DNA of 64,000 nt from Bradymonas sediminis (GTDB lineage: Bacteria; Myxococcota_A; Bradymonadia; Bradymonadales; Bradymonadaceae), in assembly GCF_003258315.1 (NCBI RefSeq), contig NZ_CP030032.1:782001-846000 (forward strand). The letters are read 5' to 3'. Shown here one piece after another: positions 44,744 to 54,349 of this stretch (the stretch's first letter is position 1; every line of letters begins with the position of its first letter). Made by a program: the position numbers and the translations under genes. The notes beneath the pieces were generated by a model. It did no database searches, was not told the origin of the DNA, and saw nothing but the letters and a program-made list of their open reading frames with translations.

Positions 44744-46219
44744 ATGAACTCCTCCCATCGGGCGAATCGCCCCACCCGCCAAGCGCTGCTCGGTCAACTA
44801 TGCCTGGTCGCCGCGCTGATCTTGTTCCCCGGCTGTGCCCTGTGGGACGCCGCGAATGGCTCCGATGATGATCCGGCAGATGCGAGCGATGTTGCTCAGT
44901 TCGACACCCTCGCCGCCGACGCAGATAGCCGCGACGCCGATGAGCCCGAAGTTGTCGAGGCTGACGCCACCGACGATGTCGGCGCGGATACAGCGGAGGA
45001 GCCCCACGCGTTTAAGAGCTGCTTGAGTACGGAGGCTGTCTACCCTCTCGAGGTGGGCGCTCCCAAGCCCCAATTTCACCCCCGCGTGGCTTTCGACGGC
45101 CACGCGATCTGGGTGGTCTACGCACGCGGTAGCGCGTTGGATGCGACCGCACTCGAGATTTTCGCGACTCGTATTACCTGTGACTCCGGGTTCCTTGCCG
45201 AGACCTGGCAGGTCAGCACCTTGCCGATTCTCGAAGTGGATCCCGTGCCCTCCATTGATATCGTCGGCGGAACGGTTCATATGGTGTGGCATAGTGATGT
45301 GGACACCGGGGCGGCCGACCGCTCCAAGGTGGCCTATCGTAGCTTTGGGGTCGATGGCGAGCCGAAGATGGATGCCGAGGTCTATGTCGACTTTGTCGTG
45401 CCAGGGGGAGGCGCTGGTGCTTTCCATGACTTCTACACTGCCGATATCGTTGGCCTCTCAGAGGGCGAGGCCCTCATCGCGGCGGTGTCCGACGATAATA
45501 TTGGCGAGATGAGGGTCGTCTTGCAGAAAGTTAGCCACCTGGGCGAAGCTCGCGGCCAGGCCGTGGCGGTGCCGTCGACCAGCAACGCGATTCAACTTCG
45601 GCCCAGCGTCGCGGCCTCCGCCAGCGGCCCGATATGGGCGGCGTGGCTGGAAGCCGCGACCGATGGTTTAAGCGGATATCTGATAAAGAGCAGCGCCTTC
45701 GACCGCAGCACCCTTGGCGCGACAGAGCAGCCGATGACCTCCAATAGCCGGGCGTCCATCCAGGTCGGGCCCAGACACGTCAATGGAGTACTGGAGGACG
45801 AGTCGGTGTATTTTGTCCAACAAACCGATGCATTGGCAGGCCGCCTCTACAGCGCCAATCGCGCCGGGGATGTCAGCGCTTTTGGATCCGATGATGCGAA
45901 TAATATCTTCCCGTCGCTCGCCTCACATGGCCGTGGCGGCGCGGTCGCCTGGTTCAGCCGTACCAATACCGACCCGGACCAACAGCGCCAGCTGATGGTG
46001 CAGACTTTTCGCGACTCGGGGAGCGTGACTACCATGGGGGTGGCCCAGGCAATCGCGCGCGTCGACGCGCCTTTAACCAAAAAATTGCCCGGAGGGCCCG
46101 AGATCATTTCGATCGGCGGGCACTATTATTTCGTCGTGGCCCAGGACGGTGGGACGACGAGCTCCACAGCGCTTAAAGGTCGCTTCGTTAAGCTGCCGGC
46201 GCAGGCGGACGCCGACTAA
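44744..46219 (+). CDS. Array lipoprotein 2 (CALWDAA family)
   Basis: The protein has 491 residues. The lipobox is LFPGC with Cys at residue 31, then ALWDAA and an Asp/Ala linker that is longer than in the other copies. The core shows the same blocks as copy 1: PQFHPRVAFDGHAIWVVYA, ATRITC, PSIDIVGGTVHMVWHS, GRGGAVAWFSRT and PGGPEIISIGGHYYFVVAQD, ending with LKGRFVK. The gap from copy 1 is 51 bases, so the two are probably cotranscribed. Divergence from copy 1 is considerable in the middle of the protein, which argues against a very recent duplication. Confidence 0.75.
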   Translation: MNSSHRANRPTRQALLGQLCLVAALILFPGCALWDAANGSDDDPADASDVAQFDTLAADADSRDADEPEVVEADATDDVGADTAEEPHAFKSCLSTEAVYPLEVGAPKPQFHPRVAFDGHAIWVVYARGSALDATALEIFATRITCDSGFLAETWQVSTLPILEVDPVPSIDIVGGTVHMVWHSDVDTGAADRSKVAYRSFGVDGEPKMDAEVYVDFVVPGGGAGAFHDFYTADIVGLSEGEALIAAVSDDNIGEMRVVLQKVSHLGEARGQAVAVPSTSNAIQLRPSVAASASGPIWAAWLEAATDGLSGYLIKSSAFDRSTLGATEQPMTSNSRASIQVGPRHVNGVLEDESVYFVQQTDALAGRLYSANRAGDVSAFGSDDANNIFPSLASHGRGGAVAWFSRTNTDPDQQRQLMVQTFRDSGSVTTMGVAQAIARVDAPLTKKLPGGPEIISIGGHYYFVVAQDGGTTSSTALKGRFVKLPAQADAD

Positions 46220-46327
46220 GCGTCGCATCATCATCGCATATTTTTGCTGTCATCGAATTTACTGATTTCACGTCTGCGCGGTTCAACCATCTGCGTCGAC
46301 GTACTCCTTATTCCCGAATACTTCCGC

Positions 46328-47746
46328 ATGATATCGCCACGACCTACGCACCATCTCCCGCGCGCCATCTTCCGTCTCCGAGCTCCGGTTGTTGCGCTGG
46401 CGTTTCTTTGCTCCAGCTGCGCCCTATGGGACGCCGCGAGTGGCCCTTCTGATGACACGGGCGACGCCGCCGATATTTCTGACTTCGATATTGGCAGGGC
46501 CGACGTCGCCGCTGACGCCGACGTCGAGCCTGCGGACGTCCTTGACGGCGAGGATGGCGCGACGCTGGGTGGGCCTTTCGATGATTGCCTGCGGGACGCG
46601 TCTGGATTTGCTCTCAACCTTGCCGGCTTGAAGCCGCAATACCAACCCCGCGTCGCTTTCGACGGCACTGCAATCTGGGCGGTGTACACCCAACAGCGGA
46701 GCCCAGCAGGTGATACCGAATTCGATATTATCGCGACGCGTATCACCTGCGAGGACGGTGAGCTGAAAAGAGCATCGTACCCGCTTAACCAGGATGTTCT
46801 TACGGCCGACTTTCCTTCTCCATCGATCGACATTGCAGGCACCACTGTTCATGTTGTTTGGAGCAATGCCGACGACGTCGTGATGAACCAGGGGCAGGTG
46901 GCGTATCGGCGCCTCCATATCGACGGCTCGTCGTTGATGGACGCCGAGACGTTCGTTGACTTTCGGCTCGAGGGAGCCGCGCTGACCCATTTTGGCTATC
47001 CAGAAATTGTCGCTCTTCCCGGCGAAGAGGCCATCATTACGGCGGTCGCGGGGTTTAACACAATCGTATTGCAACAAGTCGAGGGGGATGGGGAAATTGT
47101 CGAAGACGCAGTCGAGGTGAATACCGATGCTTCGGCCCTGCGAACTCGGCCCAGTATCGCCGCCGGCGCCACCGGACCGGTCTGGCTGGCGTGGTTGGAG
47201 CCGAAGGCATTGGGCAGTTCGCAATACCGAGTTGGCTATGCCTCATTTGAGCGCAGCAATTTTGAACCCACGGGGCAGCCAGCTACCGTAGATACCTTGT
47301 CGATTCGAAGAGGGGGGCCGCGATTCGCCCGGGGCATTTTTAATGAGGAGCACGTGTTTTTCGTCGAGCAATCCAATACGTATCGGACGCGACTCTATAA
47401 TGCGACCCGGCATGGGACCTCCACTGAGTTTGGCGCGGAAGATACGACTAATTCTAATCCATCGGTCACTTCCATGGGCGCTCGCGGCGCGGTGGCTTGG
47501 TTTAGCCGGGAGGACGCGTCTTCTCTGGGGAGGCAAGTTAATATTCAATCATTTCATGACAGCCAAAATCGCATCGATATGGGCGCCCATAAGACCATCG
47601 CGACGGTAGACGGGCCGGCGGTTCCCCAACTCCCCGGGCGTCCCGAGATTGTCTGGGTTGGCGGCGATACATATTTCGTCGCCGTGCAGGATGGCCCCAC
47701 AGCGTCTTCAACGGAGGTTAGGGGGTATTTGGTTCAGTTGGACTAA
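46328..47746 (+). CDS. Array lipoprotein 3 (CALWDAA family)
   Basis: The protein has 472 residues from ATG 46328. An earlier in-frame start at 46244 is rejected because 46328 places the lipobox (LCSSC) Cys at residue 31, as in the other three copies. The core blocks are PQYQPRVAFDGTAIWAVYTQ, ATRITC, PSIDIAGTTVHVVWSN, GARGAVAWFSREDA and PGRPEIVWVGGDTYFVAVQD. Codon use shows somewhat more AT-ending codons than in copies 1 and 2 (for example around 47340-47560). Confidence 0.75.
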   Translation: MISPRPTHHLPRAIFRLRAPVVALAFLCSSCALWDAASGPSDDTGDAADISDFDIGRADVAADADVEPADVLDGEDGATLGGPFDDCLRDASGFALNLAGLKPQYQPRVAFDGTAIWAVYTQQRSPAGDTEFDIIATRITCEDGELKRASYPLNQDVLTADFPSPSIDIAGTTVHVVWSNADDVVMNQGQVAYRRLHIDGSSLMDAETFVDFRLEGAALTHFGYPEIVALPGEEAIITAVAGFNTIVLQQVEGDGEIVEDAVEVNTDASALRTRPSIAAGATGPVWLAWLEPKALGSSQYRVGYASFERSNFEPTGQPATVDTLSIRRGGPRFARGIFNEEHVFFVEQSNTYRTRLYNATRHGTSTEFGAEDTTNSNPSVTSMGARGAVAWFSREDASSLGRQVNIQSFHDSQNRIDMGAHKTIATVDGPAVPQLPGRPEIVWVGGDTYFVAVQDGPTASSTEVRGYLVQLD

Positions 47747-47863
47747 TTGCTTGAGTATGCCTTTACATCAGGGGGGCTTGCGGCCATAGAATAAGCGGCT
47801 CACGACGCAACGACGGGGGAGCCTGCCTGCCTCGAAGATTTCATTTTAAGCGGTGACTACAGT

Positions 47864-49324
47864 ATGATGCGACAAATATTTGCGCTAGACCTCACCGGCG
47901 CTACCGACCTATTTCGGTTGCCGGTCATCGCCCTGGCGATGCTCTTGTCGAGCTGCGCGCTGCTAGACGCCGCCGGGAATTCCTTCGACGATCCGGGTGA
48001 TAACTCCGAGCTCGACGCTGCCGGCGACGACGCTGGGCCCACGCCCGATATCACCGAGGAGCGCAGCGCCTTTGCGGACTGTGTCGAGCTGAACCGTGAC
48101 ATCGACATCGATCCGACCGGTATGGGGCAGCGGTATCAACCGCGTGTTGCGTTTGACGGCAACGCGATCTGGGTCGTCTTCACGCAAGCGGACCCGAATG
48201 CCGCAAACCAATACAATATTATCGCGTCGCGCGTCGCTTGCGGGACCGTTGAGACCGGCAGGGTCGACACGGTCACCATCAAAGTGAACACCGCGCCGAT
48301 CCCGGTGAACTCTCCGGCTCCGTCGATCGATATTCAGGGTGAGACCGTGCATATCGTCTGGAATACCGAGCTGAGCGCGGGCAGTACCGCTCACAGTCGA
48401 GTGGCGTATCGCGCCTACAATTTGGCAGAGTCCAGGTGGTATGCGCAGCAAGAATCCTTCGTGAAATTCCACCTGCCTGGCAGCACTGAGCCCATCGATG
48501 CTCTGGGCTCAGGCACCACCGATATTCATTTTTATGACGCAGATATTATCGCCCCGCCCACCGGCGAAGCGATCATAACCGCGGTCAAGGATGTGGTTGG
48601 CCAAGATAGTACACATATTGTCTTCCAAAAGCTCAGCACCAACGGAATCGTCAAAGATCAGGCGAGCGTGGTGCCTGCGGGGCCCGACTCCACCCAATAC
48701 AAGCCGAGCCTCACGCTCGACGCCTCAGGCCGTGTTTGGATCGCTGCATTTGAGTTTTTGTCGTCCACCAACGAGGACTTTTTGGTGTACTCATCCTTTG
48801 CCCCACAACAGCTGCAGCCCGAAGAAACCCGGCGACTTCCAGCGGACCCATCGCGCGGAATGGGGCCGGTCTTCTCCAAGGATATCCGCGGCGAAGACAG
48901 TGTTTTTCTTGCCTACCAGGCCACTGAGTTTGAGACGAACCTGCTCAATGCCGCGGAATCCTCCGAGAGCATCACGCTCGGCGCGTCGACATCGGTGAGC
49001 TTCTACCCCGCCCTTAGCTCCATCGCCGGGCGTGGGGCGGTCGCCTGGTTTCAAGTGGACGACACCGCTGTAGTGGAGCAGCGTTCTCTAAATATTCAAT
49101 CATTTCGCCAGCACGCCACCGGCCTAAAGCTTGGTGAGCCGGAACAGGTCGTCGAAATCGACTCCGTCGCTGCGGCGCAACTTCCGGGAGGGCCTGGACT
49201 CGTGGCGCTCGGCGGAGACTATTATTTCGCTGTGTATCAGAATGGGCCGGTTGGCGAGCTGACATCGGTCGAGTCGACCTCGCTGAACGGGCGTTTTGTC
49301 AAGGTTTCGCCGCCCGCCGAGTGA
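47864..49324 (+). CDS. Array lipoprotein 4 (CALWDAA family)
   Basis: The protein has 486 residues. The lipobox is LLSSC with Cys at residue 31, then ALLDAAG (Leu replaces the Trp of the other copies). The core blocks are QRYQPRVAFDGNAIWVVFTQ, ASRVAC, PSIDIQGETVHIVWNT, GRGAVAWFQVDD and LPGGPGLVALGGDYYFAVYQ, ending with LNGRFVKVSPP. It closes the array, and a strong bidirectional terminator follows. ATG 47864 is doubled (Met-Met). The ligand or partner is unknown. Confidence 0.75.
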   Translation: MMRQIFALDLTGATDLFRLPVIALAMLLSSCALLDAAGNSFDDPGDNSELDAAGDDAGPTPDITEERSAFADCVELNRDIDIDPTGMGQRYQPRVAFDGNAIWVVFTQADPNAANQYNIIASRVACGTVETGRVDTVTIKVNTAPIPVNSPAPSIDIQGETVHIVWNTELSAGSTAHSRVAYRAYNLAESRWYAQQESFVKFHLPGSTEPIDALGSGTTDIHFYDADIIAPPTGEAIITAVKDVVGQDSTHIVFQKLSTNGIVKDQASVVPAGPDSTQYKPSLTLDASGRVWIAAFEFLSSTNEDFLVYSSFAPQQLQPEETRRLPADPSRGMGPVFSKDIRGEDSVFLAYQATEFETNLLNAAESSESITLGASTSVSFYPALSSIAGRGAVAWFQVDDTAVVEQRSLNIQSFRQHATGLKLGEPEQVVEIDSVAAAQLPGGPGLVALGGDYYFAVYQNGPVGELTSVESTSLNGRFVKVSPPAE

Positions 49325-49356
49325 GTTGAAATAAACTCGCTCTTCTTAGACTCGCC

Positions 49357-49399
49357 AACAAAAAAGCCGCGCGCCCCGAGGGCGCGCGGCTTTTTTGTT
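49357..49399. terminator. Bidirectional terminator after the lipoprotein array
   Basis: A stem of about 19 bp (AACAAAAAAGCCGCGCGCC side) with a very short loop is flanked by A and T runs. It lies between the array and the convergent RNB-family gene. Confidence 0.93.
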
Positions 49400-49414
49400 A
49401 TTTAAAGCGAGCGC

Positions 49415-51538
49415 TTAGATCGAGCGCAAATACAGCGTATCTTTGCGCGGGTCCGCGCTCGAGACCGTGACCTCACACACCTCGCCGACCTCCGGGCGCT
49501 TGGTGAATTTGCAGGTCGCCTTGAGCGCGACATCGTGCAAAAACACCGCCGCCAACGCGTCATTATGGTCCTTATGCTCGACGACCGTGGCCTGCATGGG
49601 CTCGCCCTTGCGACCGGCCAGGTGGTGCAGCATCCAATAGCGGGTGGTCTCGCGCTCGGTGATCTTGGCGTCTTTGGCGGTATTCTCCACGGTGCCCAGC
49701 ACCTCCACGATATCGGTCTCGTCGTAGGGCAGCGGCTCGCCGGCCAAAAACGCCTTCACCTGCCGCTGGCAGACCAGGTCATTGAAGCGGCGAATCGGGC
49801 TGGAGCCCTGCACATAGGCCGACAGTCCGAGCCCAAAATGCGGCGCCGGCTCGGTGCTGACTTCGCCGGGCTTCATCTTTCGCACCAGCGCGAATTCGCG
49901 CACCACGCCCTCGGGGAGCGCCAGGATTTCGTCGGTATAAAGCTCCTCATCGGGCTTGGGCTGCGTGCGATAAATCGCCGGCAATTGATGCTCGCGGCAA
50001 AACTCCCCGAGCAATTTGTTATTGGCGACCATCCACTCGCTGACGATCTTTCGGGCCTCCGAATTCGAGTCCAAGACCTCGCAATAGACCACCGGCTCGT
50101 CGCCCGAATAATCGACCTTCATATCGAGCTCGGGCAGGTCGATGCTCACGGCGCCCATGGCGTTTCGCTCGGCCAGCATCACCTCGGCGGCGCGCTGCAA
50201 AAGGGCCAGTGCGCGGGCGAGTTCCGCCTCGCCGGCGAGCTCCTCGGGGGTCTCGGCGTCGTCTTCGCTTAACAGCGCGTCCACCGCCGCGTAGGTCAGG
50301 CGATGGTCGACCACCACGCTGGTCGGCACGACCTCGGAGCCGACCAATTCCAGGTCTGCGCTGAAGTCAAAAAAGGTGCTCACGCTCGGGCGAAGCTCAC
50401 CCGCCACCAGGCTCATCAACCCGTGGCTAAGCTCCGGGCTAAACATCGGGTAATTGCCGGTGGGCAAATACACGCTGGTGCCGCGCGCACGCGCGTCCGC
50501 GTCGAGCTCACACCCCACCGGAACCCGCGCCGATGGGTCGGCGATATGCACGCCCACGCGGAACCCTCCGTCCTCCAAAAACTCAACCGACAACGCGTCA
50601 TCGATATCGCGCGTCGAGATATCATCGATGCTAAAGGTCAGGATCTCAGTCGCGTCGCGACGCCACTCTTCCGGCGTCCACGCCTGGGCGCAGACCTTGC
50701 GGACTTCCTCCAGAATATCGGCGCTCATCGAGGTCGAGATATTGCGGCGCAGCAGGTGCAAATTCTCGTGGGTATCCCAGATGCCGGCCTCAACCATCAG
50801 CTCAAACGCGCGCAGGTTTTTGCTGCCTCGCAGGCGTCGTCCAGCCCGCTCCTCGATCTGGTCGAGCAGCTCATTGGCCTGGGCCAATTGATTCGAGTCC
50901 TCGTCGTGAATCGCGTAGTCCTGCACCACATGCGCCAGGCGCCGAAAGCTCGTGTCGGTCATCTTCTCGGTCGACAGCGCCGCGCGCTCGGGCGGGTCTT
51001 CGACGGCCAAAATTTCGCAGACCCCGTCGATGAAGATATCGCGCTCGCGCTCCTTTTCGAGCTCCGCCTCGCGCTGGCGCTGCATCTGCTCGACCTGGGC
51101 GATGGGGCGCGGCTCAAAACGCGGGAGGTCGTCGCGCTTGGCCTTTTTCTGCTTAAAATAGATGATATCGTCGCGAAGAACTCTAAAAATAGCCAGCAAA
51201 TTCGGCGGGTTAACCTCGCCGAAGAACAGCTCCGAGAGCTCGGCGAGCGTCATCGGTTCGTCGGCGTCTTTGACGAATTCCCAGAGCATCTCGACCTCGA
51301 CCTCAGCCGCGGCCTCCTCGACCTGTCGGGCAAATCGGCGCGCCCCGGACTCCGCGGTGCTCTCCGAGACATCCGCGATCTTCACGCCGCTCTCAAAGGT
51401 GACCTCCGTGCGCAGCGCGCGCATCTTCTCGCCCTCCGAGCTCACAATCTCGAGCTTCTTCTTGCCGATTTCTCCGACCACCGCCCCAAGGCGGAAGTCG
51501 TCGCCACTGCTAAATTCGATCAACTCACCGATATTCAT
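49415..51538 (-). CDS. RNB-domain exoribonuclease (RNase II/R family)
   Basis: These enzymes degrade RNA processively from the 3' end. The protein has 707 residues. The N-terminal 260 residues contain a small beta domain and helical segments with a Lys/Arg/Glu-rich stretch instead of the two cold-shock domains of RNase R. The RNB catalytic domain spans about 290-620. DDISTRDIDDALS at about 302-314 carries the clustered Asp residues that bind the catalytic metals. Further family segments are GVHIADPSARVPVG, RGTSVYLP and FGLGLSAYVQGSSPIRRFNDLVCQRQ, with the Arg-Phe-Asp-Leu pattern of the family. A C-terminal S1-like beta part ends the protein. It resembles the cyanobacterial/plastid RNase II type more than Escherichia coli RNase R. 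Confidence 0.92.
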   Translation of the reverse strand: MNIGELIEFSSGDDFRLGAVVGEIGKKKLEIVSSEGEKMRALRTEVTFESGVKIADVSESTAESGARRFARQVEEAAAEVEVEMLWEFVKDADEPMTLAELSELFFGEVNPPNLLAIFRVLRDDIIYFKQKKAKRDDLPRFEPRPIAQVEQMQRQREAELEKERERDIFIDGVCEILAVEDPPERAALSTEKMTDTSFRRLAHVVQDYAIHDEDSNQLAQANELLDQIEERAGRRLRGSKNLRAFELMVEAGIWDTHENLHLLRRNISTSMSADILEEVRKVCAQAWTPEEWRRDATEILTFSIDDISTRDIDDALSVEFLEDGGFRVGVHIADPSARVPVGCELDADARARGTSVYLPTGNYPMFSPELSHGLMSLVAGELRPSVSTFFDFSADLELVGSEVVPTSVVVDHRLTYAAVDALLSEDDAETPEELAGEAELARALALLQRAAEVMLAERNAMGAVSIDLPELDMKVDYSGDEPVVYCEVLDSNSEARKIVSEWMVANNKLLGEFCREHQLPAIYRTQPKPDEELYTDEILALPEGVVREFALVRKMKPGEVSTEPAPHFGLGLSAYVQGSSPIRRFNDLVCQRQVKAFLAGEPLPYDETDIVEVLGTVENTAKDAKITERETTRYWMLHHLAGRKGEPMQATVVEHKDHNDALAAVFLHDVALKATCKFTKRPEVGEVCEVTVSSADPRKDTLYLRSI

Positions 51539-51572
51539 AAACGCCTGATTTTGTTCTTTTAATAATCTAAAA

Positions 51573-51611
51573 TCCAGATGAGCCCGGAAAGAATCTCCGA
51601 GCTCATCTGGA
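51573..51611 (-). terminator. Terminator of the CoA-transferase operon
   Basis: TCCAGATGAGC and GCTCATCTGGA form an 11-bp stem with a 17-base loop. On the minus strand the stem is followed by ATTTTAG. It lies 29 bases after the stop of the B-subunit gene. Confidence 0.75.
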
Positions 51612-51639
51612 CGCTACGACCGCTTCGCGCAGCGGTCGC

Positions 51640-52314
51640 TTAAAATTCCATCTCACGAAGGTCTTCGCAGACTTCAAACTCAGCCTCGGTCACCGTGCGC
51701 AGCGCCTCGACGCTGACGCCCGGGGCAACTTCGGTCAGCAGCAGGTGGTCGTCGAGCACGTCGAAGGCCGCCAGGTCGGTGATGATGCGGTCGACGCATT
51801 TCACACCGGTCAGCGGGAGCGTGCACTCTTTGAGCAGCTTCGCCTCGCCCTTGCGGTTGGTGTGGCTCATCAACACGATGACCTCTTTGGCCCCGCTCAC
51901 CAGGTCCATCGCGCCGCCCATGCCTTTGACCATCTTGCCCGGAATCATCCAGTTGGCCAGGTCACCGTTCTGGGCGACCTGCATCGCGCCCAAAAAGGTC
52001 AGGTCGATATGGCCGCCGCGGATCATCGCGAAGCTCTCGGCGCTGTCGAAAAACGCCGAGTTCGGCATCGTCGTGATGGTCTGCTTGCCGGCGTTGATAA
52101 GGTCCGGGTCCTCGTCACCCTCATAGGGAAACGGGCCGATGCCGAGCAGACCGTTCTCGCTCTGCAGCGTCACTTCGATTCCCTCGGGGATATAGTTGGC
52201 GATCAGCGTCGGAATGCCGATGCCGAGGTTGACATAAAAGCCGTCTTTAAGCGCGCGCGCTGCCTGCTGGGCGAGTTGGTCGCGCGAGAGAGCAAGTTCT
52301 GGGGAAATGGCCAT
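51640..52314 (-). CDS. scoB: 3-oxoacid CoA-transferase subunit B
   Basis: The two-subunit enzyme moves CoA between succinyl-CoA (or acetyl-CoA) and acetoacetate or a similar 3-oxoacid. The protein has 224 residues from the Met of [10 protein letters not shown], with ggagat about 9 bases upstream; the frame extends upstream across the A-subunit gene but is not used. The catalytic Glu is in [13 protein letters not shown]. Other family segments are [31 protein letters not shown], and [14 protein letters not shown]. It lies 56 bases downstream of the A subunit in the same operon. The name atoA is an alternative if the substrate is a short-chain acyl group. Confidence 0.93.
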   Translation of the reverse strand: MAISPELALSRDQLAQQAARALKDGFYVNLGIGIPTLIANYIPEGIEVTLQSENGLLGIGPFPYEGDEDPDLINAGKQTITTMPNSAFFDSAESFAMIRGGHIDLTFLGAMQVAQNGDLANWMIPGKMVKGMGGAMDLVSGAKEVIVLMSHTNRKGEAKLLKECTLPLTGVKCVDRIITDLAAFDVLDDHLLLTEVAPGVSVEALRTVTEAEFEVCEDLREMEF

Positions 52315-52370
52315 GGTATCTATCTCCAATGAGGCAAAAATTAATGGGTGATTCGCGACTTCAGGGCGGC

Positions 52371-53069
52371 TTAGGCGCGCGGGCGCGTGGTGCGCTGCTC
52401 GATCCATTTCTCGTAGTCACTGCCCTGGAAGATGCGCTGCACATAGATGCCCGGAAGATGCACTTGATCGGGGTCGAGCTCGCCGACCTCGACGAGCTCT
52501 TCAACCTCGACGATGGTGATCTTGGCGGCGCGGGCCATCAGCGGGTTAAAGTTCTGCGCCGTGGCGTTAAAGATCAGGTTGCCGCTGGTGTCGCCTTTTT
52601 GGGCCTTCACGAACGCGAAGTCCGCCGTCAGCGAGCGCTCCATCACATACGGGCGCCCGTCGAACTCGCGGGTCTCTTTTCCGTCGGCCACCACCGTGCC
52701 GTAGCCGGTGGCGGTGAAGAACGCCGGGATGCCCGCGCCGCCGGCGCGAATGCGCTCGGCCAGCGTCCCCTGCGGGTTGAGCTCAACCTCCAACTCTCCG
52801 TTGAGGTATTGGCGCTCAAATTCTTTATTCTCGCCGACATAGCTCGAGACCATTTTGCGGATCTGCTTATTCTGCAGCAAAATGCCCAGGCCGTAGTCGT
52901 CGGTGCCGCAGTTATTGCTGATGACCTCAAGGTCTTTGGTGCCACGCTCACGCAACGCGCGAATCAGATTCTCCGGGTTGCCACAAAGCCCAAACCCACC
53001 GCTCATAAGCGTCATGCCGTCTTCAATATCAAAGATCGCATCGCTCGCCGATTTAAATACTTTTTTCAT
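52371..53069 (-). CDS. scoA: 3-oxoacid CoA-transferase subunit A
   Basis: The protein has 232 residues, the standard length, from the Met of [12 protein letters not shown]. The glycine-rich segment [14 protein letters not shown] is the CoA-transferase family 1 signature. [22 protein letters not shown] and [15 protein letters not shown] are further conserved blocks. It pairs with the B subunit encoded immediately downstream. It is divergent from the prenyltransferase gene with a 248-base gap. Ketone-body or polyhydroxybutyrate turnover is the usual context, but no other gene of those pathways is seen here. Confidence 0.94.
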   Translation of the reverse strand: MKKVFKSASDAIFDIEDGMTLMSGGFGLCGNPENLIRALRERGTKDLEVISNNCGTDDYGLGILLQNKQIRKMVSSYVGENKEFERQYLNGELEVELNPQGTLAERIRAGGAGIPAFFTATGYGTVVADGKETREFDGRPYVMERSLTADFAFVKAQKGDTSGNLIFNATAQNFNPLMARAAKITIVEVEELVEVGELDPDQVHLPGIYVQRIFQGSDYEKWIEQRTTRPRA

Positions 53070-53317
53070 CCGATCGCTCCTTCTGCAATTGGGAAAATGA
53101 GTAATTTGGGCCATTTGCCCGGACTCGCATCTCATTGGGTGAGATCGTTACTAAATGAGGGCGATTTTGCCAACCGGATAAGGTTGACGGGCGATCCTCG
53201 CTGCGCGAATCGCTTGCATTTTAGTGCGTTATTCTCGGCGCGAAGTATGGTATGCGTAGGATAAAAGATATTGCCTTCAGGGGATTTTCTCGCACACTTA
53301 AGAAACGACGATCGATA

Positions 53318-54349
53318 ATGGACTTTAACGCCCTGGGGCAAAAATACCTGGATGATATTAACGCGTTGATGAACGGCGTGGTCGCGGCCTCGGTTGTCGG
53401 CGGCACTTCGCTTGAGGCGATGTATCACTACCATATGAGCACCGGAGGAAAGCGCCTCCGCGCGCTGTTGCCGTTGGCTGTGGCCCAGGCGCTTTCGGTG
53501 CCACCTGAGCGCCTGCTGCCCTGGGGCGCGGCCTGCGAGATGCTGCATAACGCGACCCTGGTGCATGACGATGTCCAGGACGGCGACCGCCTTCGGCGCG
53601 GCCAGCCGACGGTCTGGGCCAAATATGGCACGCCCCGCGCGATCAACCTCGGCGATGCGATGCTCTATTGGGCGCCGCTTCTACTGATGAGCATGGACGC
53701 GGCGGTCGAGAAGCGCGAGGCGCTCATAAAGCGTTTATTGCGCCAATCACTGCTCATTATGGACGGCCAAGAGCGCGAGTTTTTGCTCAAGGATGTCGAG
53801 TCCCCTTCGATGGACGCTTATTTTAAGATGGTCGAGGGGAAGACGGGCGGCCTCTTTATGCTGACGCTCGCCGGCGCAGCCGAGTTTTGCGACGCTCCGG
53901 CCAAGGCGGTTGCCGATTTCGAAACCGCCGCCGCGCACCTCGGTGTGCTCTTTCAGGTTCAGGATGACGTGCTGGATCTCTACGCCGACAAGGGGCGTTT
54001 GCAGCGCGGAGCCGATATCTTTGAGGGAAAGATTTCGGTGCTCGTCGTGCATTTCCTGGCAAACGCGCCCCAGGCCGAACGCGCCTGGTTGCGCAGATTG
54101 CTCAACGCGCCGCGCGAGCAGATCGGGCCGGATGATATCGCCAAGGTTGCCCGGGCCTTTCGTGAGCGTGGCTCCCTGGACTTCGCTGTCAGCGAGATAG
54201 CGCGGCGACACCGCCTGGCGCTGAAGTCGGGGGTCTTCGACGATTATCCTGCCCTTAGCATGCTCTTAAACGCGGTGGTCGACAGATTTGTCGCGCCGAT
54301 TCGCCCGCTTATCGACGCCCGGGCCACGGGCGTCAAATCAGCGGAATAG
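53318..54349 (+). CDS. crtE: Polyprenyl diphosphate synthase (GGPP synthase-like)
   Basis: The enzyme condenses isopentenyl diphosphate with allylic diphosphates. The protein has 343 residues from ATG 53318; the 22 upstream in-frame residues are Arg/Lys-rich and unlikely. It has both Asp-rich motifs: DDVQD at 84-88 (first, DDxxD) with the preceding LVH, and DDVLD at 216-220 (second). GGKRLRALL at 43-51 binds isopentenyl diphosphate. Its position beside carotenoid genes suggests that it makes the C20 precursor of phytoene. Longer-chain quinone-type products cannot be excluded from sequence alone. Its end overlaps the convergent 54338 gene by 12 bases. Confidence 0.85.
   Translation: MDFNALGQKYLDDINALMNGVVAASVVGGTSLEAMYHYHMSTGGKRLRALLPLAVAQALSVPPERLLPWGAACEMLHNATLVHDDVQDGDRLRRGQPTVWAKYGTPRAINLGDAMLYWAPLLLMSMDAAVEKREALIKRLLRQSLLIMDGQEREFLLKDVESPSMDAYFKMVEGKTGGLFMLTLAGAAEFCDAPAKAVADFETAAAHLGVLFQVQDDVLDLYADKGRLQRGADIFEGKISVLVVHFLANAPQAERAWLRRLLNAPREQIGPDDIAKVARAFRERGSLDFAVSEIARRHRLALKSGVFDDYPALSMLLNAVVDRFVAPIRPLIDARATGVKSAE

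Larger units (their letters stand above)
43235..49324 (+). repeat. Tandem array of four paralogous lipoprotein genes
   Basis: Four genes of 472-491 codons in the same orientation share a lipid Cys at residue 31, the CAL(W/L)DAA start of the mature protein, an Asp-rich linker, a conserved Cys pair and the same order of blade-like blocks. They lie 51-117 bases apart with no terminator between them, and one terminator ends the set. Confidence 0.85.

Noticed and set aside
43235-49324. Array as a CRISPR, phage or transposon product
   Set aside because: The repeats are full-length diverged genes with signal peptides. There are no short direct repeats with spacers, transposase, integrase or terminal inverted repeats.
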